Under the pieces are notes generated by a model that was not told the DNA's origin, did no database searches, and was given only the letters and a program-made list of their open reading frames with translations. 20,067 nucleotides of DNA. It comes from Bacteroidales bacterium UBA1733 (GTDB lineage: Bacteria > Bacteroidota > Bacteroidia > Bacteroidales > UBA3663). Positions 14,587 to 20,067 of the stretch are shown one piece after another (within the stretch, counting starts at the first letter, position 1; every line of letters starts with the position of its first letter). The translations under genes were made by a program, and so were the position numbers. The DNA is taken from the NCBI GenBank assembly GCA_002315795.1, contig DCIF01000050.1:871-20937 (forward strand), read 5' to 3'.

Positions 14587-15741
14587 TCAGAGGGTTGGTT
14601 TAGAGAGGTAAGGGATGGCATTGAACCGGCCCTGGAGATATGCCTTTTCCATGTCGAGTGTATCGCGGAAGTCTTTGAAGTCGAAGAGTGAATACAGGTC
14701 ACTACTACCATCCTCACATTTATTGACGAAGTACACCTGATCACGGCGCTGGAAATCGGTATTGAGCAAGTGTGTATTGTGTGTAGTATAGATGAGCTGG
14801 GCATGGTCACTGCGATTGAACATGCCGATGATAAACTCTACCAACTGTGTATGAAGGCTCGTATCAATTTCATCTACTAGCAGAAGCTTGCCCTTCCGGA
14901 TGATATCTATCATGCTGAGCATCATGCGGAACAGCGTCTTGGTACCCTCAGATTCTTCAGTGTCGAAGTCGAAGGGTACCTCTGGATTGTTTCTGTGATA
15001 AGTTATGATCGAATTACCTTGTTGGCGAATATCGATGATATCACTGTCTGCTGTTCTCAATACTTCCAGAAGTTCAGCTTTCTGCTCTTTTAGCATATTG
15101 TCAATGGGATATGCTTGTGGCTGGAGGTAATCGAGAACCACTTCATCGCAAAAGAAACGGAATATCTGCTTAGCCAATTCACGATCCATCTGGCTTGCTC
15201 GCGAAATAAATAAGGTCTTGCGAGAAGTATTGGCTGCTACATCCATCGGACGTTTCAACATGGGTTTGAACTCATAGATGTCCTTCTTCTCTGGTCCTTT
15301 GCTCTCATCTCGGCTGAACACCAGCGATCTGCGGCCGTTAGGATAGTAGTAGAGCTGCTCTGTGAGTATCTCTTGTTGGGTCATCGAGAATGAATACTCA
15401 TACTCGATACTGTCTATTAAGAAACGTACATAGAATGAACTGGGTTTCTGGTCGTGGCCCTCGAACTTAAAGGGTACAAAGCCAAACTTTGTGTCCTCGT
15501 TGTAATTATGAGATGAACGTATCATCTCGATGCAGGAACGGATGGCCTTCACTACATTGCTCTTACCGGAAGCATTAGCACCAAATACAGCAACACTTTT
15601 CAGCAGCTGCTCTCCTCCAACAGAGAACAGATTTCCATCTAACGCTCTGCTTTTCTGTGTCTGGATCTTGGCAGCCTGAAGGTCCAACGTCATCTCATCG
15701 CGAAGAGAGAACAAATTACTAAAACGTAGTTCTAATATCAT
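14587..15741 (-). CDS. AAA-type ATPase, RloA/AbiLi-like
   Basis: A 384-residue ABC/SMC-like ATPase. Walker A is GANASGKS at residues 54-61, preceded by the typical N-terminal strand MILELRFSNLFSLRDE; an ABC-signature-like region lies at EESEGTKTLFRM, Walker B is KLLLVDEIDTSLH, and the final switch His is in IYTTHNTHLL. The insert between Walker A and the signature is not distinctive. Proteins of this type pair with Toprim or RloB effectors in OLD-like, AbiL and PARIS-like defence systems, where they sense infection and control the effector. It is the first gene of the two-gene operon and has its own promoter-like element upstream at 15770-15798. Confidence 0.88.
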   Translation of the reverse strand: MILELRFSNLFSLRDEMTLDLQAAKIQTQKSRALDGNLFSVGGEQLLKSVAVFGANASGKSNVVKAIRSCIEMIRSSHNYNEDTKFGFVPFKFEGHDQKPSSFYVRFLIDSIEYEYSFSMTQQEILTEQLYYYPNGRRSLVFSRDESKGPEKKDIYEFKPMLKRPMDVAANTSRKTLFISRASQMDRELAKQIFRFFCDEVVLDYLQPQAYPIDNMLKEQKAELLEVLRTADSDIIDIRQQGNSIITYHRNNPEVPFDFDTEESEGTKTLFRMMLSMIDIIRKGKLLLVDEIDTSLHTQLVEFIIGMFNRSDHAQLIYTTHNTHLLNTDFQRRDQVYFVNKCEDGSSDLYSLFDFKDFRDTLDMEKAYLQGRFNAIPYLSKPTL

Positions 15742-15769
15742 TTTATTTACGATATTTGTAAGTATGTTG

Positions 15770-15798
15770 CAAATATAGCAATTAAATTTAGATTCAAA
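15770..15798 (-). promoter_or_regulatory. Promoter of the ATPase/RloB operon
   Basis: Read on the - strand, TATATTTG (15777 down to 15770) is an exact match to the Bacteroidetes -7 consensus TAnnTTTG. TTTG at 15798-15795 lies 17 bp upstream as a possible -33 element, slightly closer than usual. The -7 box is about 29 bp before the ATPase start codon, so the leader would be short. Confidence 0.6.
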
Positions 15799-15888
15799 AC
15801 TACTTTCTATAAATGTTTGCGAAAAATAGAAAAGATAAATAGTAATTGACTTAAATCGGCAGTTTCATTGAGCAAAATCGACTAGAAA

Positions 15889-16425
15889 TTATAGCACAAT
15901 ATCAATCTTGCTCGACTCTTGCTTCTTGCCATCAACCAGGAAATAGCGGTCAACGGAGATGCCACTTTTTGTGACTTTATGGTCAGAGCAGTGGTAGTGG
16001 ATGGTGGTCTTGCGACCATCTGGCCAGGAGAGGACGATGTCTTCGTCCAGGTCGGCTGCACCGTCAATTTCTCCGAAGGTAAGACGGTAAAAGATACCTT
16101 CTTCATTTACTTTCTTCAGACAGAATCCATACCAGTTAACTGGCAGGGCGCGAGTATTTGCCTGCGTCGTCTCTGTTTCAATTAATGGCGTAGAGACTTC
16201 GTATGTCTTTCCTTGATAAGTAGCTGTGCAGTCAAGCACGTTATCTGGGTTCTTAGGATTGAGCAGATCGATACCTGCTTTATCTTTGACAGAGATTTCG
16301 ATAAGAACTGGCGTCCAGTCAACAATTATGTCGCCTGGATCTATATCATCACTATTATCTAAGTTGCACGAAGGGAAGACAGCAAGGCTTAGAAATGCTA
16401 AAAGGAGGAGGAATAACTTTCTCAT
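15889..16425 (-). CDS. Lipoprotein of unrecognised function
   Basis: A 178-residue protein with a lipoprotein signal peptide: basic start MRK, hydrophobic core LFLLLLAFLSLAVF, and Cys20 after FPS. The residues just after it (CNLDNSDD) are acidic, which in Bacteroidetes favours export to the cell surface. The mature part is rich in beta-strand-like segments, with DWTPVLIEISVKDKAGIDLLNP near residues 36-57. This block is familiar from unnamed Bacteroidales lipoproteins but does not give a function. It follows another lipoprotein gene by 45 bp on the same strand, so the two probably share a transcript. Its final codons are duplicated at 13912-13945. Confidence 0.75.
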   Translation of the reverse strand: MRKLFLLLLAFLSLAVFPSCNLDNSDDIDPGDIIVDWTPVLIEISVKDKAGIDLLNPKNPDNVLDCTATYQGKTYEVSTPLIETETTQANTRALPVNWYGFCLKKVNEEGIFYRLTFGEIDGAADLDEDIVLSWPDGRKTTIHYHCSDHKVTKSGISVDRYFLVDGKKQESSKIDIVL

Positions 16426-16470
16426 ATTAGTACTTTATTAAGTTAAGGGTCTATGCTCGAAATAAGCTTT

Positions 16471-17064
16471 TTATTCTTTCAGACTTTCTTTAGAGAGAGT
16501 CAGATCTCCATAAAGGTAATAATATCCATTAGGGATAAGTGAACCACTGGTGAAGTTGTAGCAGAAATGGTCGATATAGAGAACGACGAGACTATCAGAG
16601 ACGCTGCGTGCGATGATGCTGCTGCCATTAGGAGTATAGTTGACATAGTCTCCGGAGTTACTTGAAAGCGGCGACTCCATGCTACTCATTTTGCAGTTGA
16701 TGCTCTGGCCAGCTTGCAAGTTGTCAACATCAGGTCTCTTGATGTAAAAATGAATGGTAGTGAATTCTGGCAACGGAACATTTTTTGATATAGTTGCTAA
16801 TAGTATGAGGTTGTCTCGGTCATCGTCTTCATGAAATACAAGGACCGTGTCTATAGGATTGACCCAGACTTTCTGATCGGCAGTGACAAGACATAGGTCA
16901 CCTTCTGCTCCCAGATCACCTCTTGGAGCATTGTTGTTTGATGCAATAGTATTCGAAAGACTGGGATACATGTCAGAATCTGTGTCACTGCTGCAAGAAG
17001 TGTAGATGCTTGTAAGGAGACAGACACATGCAAATACTGCAAAAATACGAATTTTTTCTCTCAT
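16471..17064 (-). CDS. Second lipoprotein of unrecognised function
   Basis: From the ATG at 17064 the protein has 197 residues. The in-frame ATG at 17100 would place 12 extra residues ahead of the signal peptide and is rejected. The signal is MREKIR followed by a hydrophobic core and Cys24 (SIYTSC); the lipobox is weak at position -3. After the cysteine comes a Ser/Asp-rich linker (CSSDTDSD), as in surface-directed Bacteroidetes lipoproteins. The remainder has no catalytic motif that I recognise and appears to be beta-rich. It is transcribed divergently from the sigma factor gene and is the first of two lipoprotein genes, so a link to the surface signalling operon is possible but only suggested by position. 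Confidence 0.7.
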   Translation of the reverse strand: MREKIRIFAVFACVCLLTSIYTSCSSDTDSDMYPSLSNTIASNNNAPRGDLGAEGDLCLVTADQKVWVNPIDTVLVFHEDDDRDNLILLATISKNVPLPEFTTIHFYIKRPDVDNLQAGQSINCKMSSMESPLSSNSGDYVNYTPNGSSIIARSVSDSLVVLYIDHFCYNFTSGSLIPNGYYYLYGDLTLSKESLKE

Positions 17065-17086
17065 AAGAATAAAATGTTTGGTTATT

Positions 17087-17194
17087 ATACTTTTCGTCAA
17101 TAAAACGCGTTTATATGATAGACAACCGAAAAGTATGAATCATTACCTTTAAAACTTTTTTTTTGAAAAAATATTTCATGCGAGGTAATGAATC
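17087..17194. promoter_or_regulatory. Divergent control region with two inverted repeats
   Basis: Between the divergent lipoprotein and sigma factor genes there are two inverted repeats. The first is ATACTTTTCG (17087-17096) with a perfect complement CGAAAAGTAT (17127-17136). The second is GAATCATTACC (17137-17147) with GGTAATGAATC (17184-17194), one mismatch. They abut each other. An AT-rich segment with a T run lies inside the second. No promoter box could be assigned with confidence; ATTTATTTG near 17200-17208 is a weak candidate for the + strand. Confidence 0.5.
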
Positions 17195-17237
17195 TCTATA
17201 TTTATTTGTCTATAGAGTAAATAATGCTCAATAAAGA

Positions 17238-17747
17238 ATGATTTCAGCAGAAGAATTCGAATCGCTTTTCAGACTGGAATATGTCAGGCTTTACCGTCTG
17301 GCCTATGGGTTGCTGCACGATGCTCAGGAAAGTGAAGATGCGGTGAGCGAGGTCTTCGCAGTAATCTGGAAGCGACAGCCTGAGGTGGCTGAAGACAAAT
17401 GGCACGACTATCTGTCACAGGCCACCTATCACCACTGCATCAACGTACTGAATCGAAAGGAACGTTTTGAAGCGCTGAAAGACAGCTATCGTGAAGAACA
17501 GCGATTTGCGCAGAAAGCAGATCAGAGTGAGCGCGACCGACTGAAGCAGATCTTGCAATACATAAATCATGACATGCCTCCGCGCATGAGAGAGGTCTTC
17601 AGTCTTTGCTTCGGTCAGGAGATGACCTATCAGCAGGCGGCCGAGGTGATGCAGGTGACTACGGCAGCCATCAACAAACACATAGTGAACGGGTTGAAGC
17701 TTCTGAGAGATAAATTTAATAAGGAAACAAACAAACGATCAGAATGA
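17238..17747 (+). CDS. ECF-type RNA polymerase sigma factor
   Basis: A 169-residue sigma factor with only regions 2 and 4. Region 2 spans about residues 8-75 (FRLEYVRLYRLAYGLLHDAQESEDAVSEVF, with the acidic stretch that contacts core polymerase). Region 4 spans about 105-160 and ends in a helix-turn-helix (MTYQQAAEVMQVTTAAINKHIVNGLKLLR). This matches the ECF sigma factors that Bacteroidetes pair with membrane anti-sigma factors and TonB-dependent receptors. Its stop overlaps the start of the anti-sigma gene (ATGA), which supports coupled translation. It should direct transcription of this operon or of other surface-uptake genes when released. Confidence 0.92.
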   Translation: MISAEEFESLFRLEYVRLYRLAYGLLHDAQESEDAVSEVFAVIWKRQPEVAEDKWHDYLSQATYHHCINVLNRKERFEALKDSYREEQRFAQKADQSERDRLKQILQYINHDMPPRMREVFSLCFGQEMTYQQAAEVMQVTTAAINKHIVNGLKLLRDKFNKETNKRSE

Positions 17748-18316
17748 TGACAGGCGATCGCAATATACATACTTCGATTGAGGATCAGAACCTCGAGTCA
17801 ATGGCTCAGGAGGTAAAGCAGGCTTATGCCAAAACACAGGAGGAGGTGCCGGCGCCTTCGGTCGATGCCGCATGGAAGAAGTTTAATGCACAGCATCACG
17901 TAAGTGACGGTCTCAGGATTGAACCGACGCGTAAGACTTCGTTCTGGCGTCGTTATGGTGTAGCAGCCTGTCTGCTCTTTGCTTGTATGGCGATTGCTAC
18001 CATCACACTGCCTAAGTTGCCTTTCTGGAAAGCTGACTCCGAGATGGGGGATTCGACCATTCCTGTGGCCACTGTACAGGATGAGATTGAAGGAACTACA
18101 GAGGAGGTAATCTATAAGAATGTACCTCTGATGACCATCGTGGAGGAGCTGGCTGCACAATATGGTGCACGTATAGAGAAAGAACAGAGCACAGAGTTGC
18201 GTCTCTATGTGACGTTGGAACGTAGCTGGTCACTTCAGGAGTGTATAGACTTCCTGAACCATTTTGAGCAGGTAAACCTGACATTGACATCCGATAACGT
18301 CATCGTGGTAAGATGA
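17744..18316 (+). CDS. Compact FecR-like anti-sigma factor
   Basis: The 190-residue protein has a cytoplasmic N-terminal part of about 66 residues, one membrane helix (about 68-88, YGVAACLLFACMAIATITLP), and a periplasmic part of about 100 residues. The C-terminal segment from about EVIYKNVPLMTIVEELAAQYG to the end looks like the STN/DUF4974-type domain at the end of Bacteroidetes FecR proteins. The larger FecR domain that normally lies between the helix and this end is missing, so the protein is much shorter than the usual ~300 or more residues. Its gene overlaps both neighbours (ATGA at each junction). The inferred role is to hold the sigma factor at the membrane until the receptor signals. 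Confidence 0.8.
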   Translation: MMTGDRNIHTSIEDQNLESMAQEVKQAYAKTQEEVPAPSVDAAWKKFNAQHHVSDGLRIEPTRKTSFWRRYGVAACLLFACMAIATITLPKLPFWKADSEMGDSTIPVATVQDEIEGTTEEVIYKNVPLMTIVEELAAQYGARIEKEQSTELRLYVTLERSWSLQECIDFLNHFEQVNLTLTSDNVIVVR

Positions 18317-20067
18317 AGCTGGTGCGTGTCTGTATGCTGCTTGTGGCTGGTCTTTTGACGAGTATGCCTCATCTGATGGCTCAGGTGAGGCAGTTGGTGT
18401 TTCAGAACCAGACATTGTCCGAAGTACTGACAGAGATTGATGCTCAGTATCCGCAGACACGCATACACTTTGTATATAATGAACTGGAGGATATCCGCAT
18501 CACACAGACATTGACAGCTGAGAGCGCTGAAGAGGCTGTACGTATGGTGATCGGTGACCAGCCTTTCAGCATCAGAGCTTATAAGCGTCATCTATTTGTG
18601 GAGCATCAGCCAAAACAAACCTTGTGGCCGAACGATGAGCAAGAGTCCACTCCCTTGGTGGTGAAACTCAAACCGCTGCCGAATGTAGACTTTGAATATC
18701 AGGTGCCTGTGCTTCATATGATGCCACAGCAGACGAATCTCAGAGTGGCGGGGACACCATTAGCTTTGGCAGGATCAGCCATCGATCTGCTGAGTTATCT
18801 GCCTGGTTTTTATCTGGATGACCCTGCGGTAGTCTTCTTCATTGACGGTCTGCAGGTCTCGACGCTGAGCCAGCTTACTGCACTCGATGCAGAAGAGATC
18901 AGTCATCTGGTCTATGCTGACAATGATAACCAACTGTTATATTCGGGAAAGAGCCGTGCCGTATATATCTACACTAAACAGGATCAGGGAACAGGCATGC
19001 ATGGACTGGTAAGCACCAAGCTGACCGTTGGTCATGGTATTTCCGTACGACAGTCAGCCGACCTGGATGTGCATCGACAGAAATATGATCTGATGACTCA
19101 TGCCGATTATGAGCGTGAGGGAGTGTATCGTGACATCACGGTCAACAATGTGAACCACATAGAGCAATATGCCACGCATACGCTCAGCGCTTCAGCAGGT
19201 ATGAACATCCGATTGGCAGAAAATCATGCGATTGGCTTCAAGTATCAGTATCTGGATATCCTCAACACCATAGAACAGCGTCTGGAGGATATGCTACAGA
19301 AAAACAACGAAGTCAGCAGCATGGTTGAGGAGACTGGAGGAATACTGCAGTCAACCTGGATGCTGGACTATGCGCCTCGTCAGGATGTGAACGTGTATTA
19401 TTCAGGTCAGACAAAGCACTGGCAGTTGCGTGCCAGCGGTAACTACTATCATGATGGAGCTACGCTGGCCGATGACTTCAGACGTGAGGATACGCAACGC
19501 AATGAGATCAGCAACACACTCTGGGCCGTGAAGACTGAAGCTGATTACCAATTGAAAAAAGGTCGCTTCTCGGTGGGAGCAGAGTATTCCTTCACACGTC
19601 GTAGCGACCGGTATCAGCAGATGAGCGCCACGCAACAGGCTGACCGTATTCGTGAGCAGGACCGTGTGAGTACACGACTGTCTTATCGTTATGACCTCCA
19701 GCCTTTCGCTTTGGAAGTAGGTTTGCGCTATGAGTATATGAATGCTGAAATACGTCCTGACAGACATTGCTTCCCTTTTGCAACAGCATCGTACACTGAT
19801 GGGAAGTGGATGGCTTCGGTCTCATACGCCCTACATTCTGTGATGCCGACTTATGGCCAGACCAATGGCTTTACGCATCATAACCTGGAACGCCTCAATG
19901 TGTGGGGTAATCCGGATCTGAGACCATCATTGAGCCACCAGTTCAGTATGCGGTTGCAACGTGGAAGTCTCTTCCTGTCTGGTAGTTTGCAGCAGGTCTC
20001 AGACTACATGGCGCAGCATGTAGGACATTCGGCAGCCGGTTACTTCATGAACTATCAGAACGAAAAG
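18313..20067 (+). CDS. STN-containing TonB-dependent outer-membrane receptor, partial
   Basis: The frame runs open for 585 codons from the ATG at 18313 to the window edge, so the C-terminus is missing. A signal peptide (MKLVRVCMLLVAGLLTSMPHLMA) is followed by an STN domain at about residues 25-98. A short plug-like part follows, with SAIDLLSYLPGF and VFFIDGLQV at about 155-190 and LTALDAEEISHLVY after it. From about residue 215 the sequence alternates as in beta-barrel strands, and GNPDLRPS near residue 535 is a signature of the Bacteroidetes outer-membrane beta-barrel family. The carboxypeptidase-like domain that usually precedes the plug is absent. The STN domain should contact the anti-sigma factor encoded just upstream; the ligand is unknown. 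Confidence 0.85.
   Translation, partial: MKLVRVCMLLVAGLLTSMPHLMAQVRQLVFQNQTLSEVLTEIDAQYPQTRIHFVYNELEDIRITQTLTAESAEEAVRMVIGDQPFSIRAYKRHLFVEHQPKQTLWPNDEQESTPLVVKLKPLPNVDFEYQVPVLHMMPQQTNLRVAGTPLALAGSAIDLLSYLPGFYLDDPAVVFFIDGLQVSTLSQLTALDAEEISHLVYADNDNQLLYSGKSRAVYIYTKQDQGTGMHGLVSTKLTVGHGISVRQSADLDVHRQKYDLMTHADYEREGVYRDITVNNVNHIEQYATHTLSASAGMNIRLAENHAIGFKYQYLDILNTIEQRLEDMLQKNNEVSSMVEETGGILQSTWMLDYAPRQDVNVYYSGQTKHWQLRASGNYYHDGATLADDFRREDTQRNEISNTLWAVKTEADYQLKKGRFSVGAEYSFTRRSDRYQQMSATQQADRIREQDRVSTRLSYRYDLQPFALEVGLRYEYMNAEIRPDRHCFPFATASYTDGKWMASVSYALHSVMPTYGQTNGFTHHNLERLNVWGNPDLRPSLSHQFSMRLQRGSLFLSGSLQQVSDYMAQHVGHSAAGYFMNYQNEK

Noticed and set aside
14021..15741. Transposon or insertion sequence carrying the cassette
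   Set aside because: No transposase, integrase or terminal inverted repeats were seen; only the 34-bp duplicated gene end suggests movement.

Overview
The window looks like a chromosome segment from a Bacteroidales bacterium, plausibly Prevotella- or Bacteroides-like. The reasons are a sigma factor/anti-sigma/TonB-dependent receptor operon with STN-type signalling domains, a BlaI-like repressor paired with an M56 peptidase that ends in a TonB domain, tandem lipoprotein genes, AT-rich leaders with no clear Shine-Dalgarno sites, and a TAnnTTTG-type promoter box. The genus is inferred, not proven.

Region 1 (27-11718, all + strand) is one tightly packed operon, with gaps of 3-36 bp or short overlaps. 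It resembles the accessory part of an aryl-polyene/flexirubin-like lipid pathway. It encodes a small EamA/SMR-type membrane protein, a FabZ-like dehydratase, a family 2 glycosyltransferase, two acyltransferases, two paralogous phytoene-desaturase-like flavoproteins, a secreted alpha/beta hydrolase, an MMPL exporter, an acyl carrier protein and an acyl-activating ligase. The likely job is to activate an acyl or aryl-acyl group, carry and modify it on the ACP, join it to glycerol or sugar groups, and export the product to the envelope. Ketosynthases, ketoreductase and an ammonia-lyase are not in view and may lie upstream. The ligase has an in-frame C-terminal O6-methylguanine-DNA methyltransferase-like domain, which is the most unusual protein here.

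Region 2 (11717-12069) has no firm gene. It starts with five exact-length 42-bp tandem repeats that begin at the ligase stop codon. Three contain an imperfect palindrome, and both strands are partly open with 14-residue periodicity. A long dyad followed by a T run comes next, and may terminate the lipid operon, act as the operator of the next one, or both.

Region 3 (12070-13854) is a BlaI/MecI-like repressor and M56 peptidase-TonB sensor pair. A 13-bp-stem hairpin follows, lying between convergent transcripts.

Region 4 (13912-15741, - strand) is a two-gene cassette of an AAA ATPase and a RloB/Toprim-like protein, resembling AbiL/RloAB-type phage defence. It is bracketed by the intact 3' end of a lipoprotein gene on one side and a 34-bp near-copy of that 3' end on the other, which suggests insertion or rearrangement.

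Region 5 (15889-17064, - strand) holds two unrecognised lipoprotein genes. Divergently, region 6 (17238-20067, + strand) is a translationally overlapping operon of an ECF sigma factor, an unusually short anti-sigma factor, and an STN-containing TonB-dependent outer-membrane receptor that runs off the window. This looks like a cell-surface signalling system.
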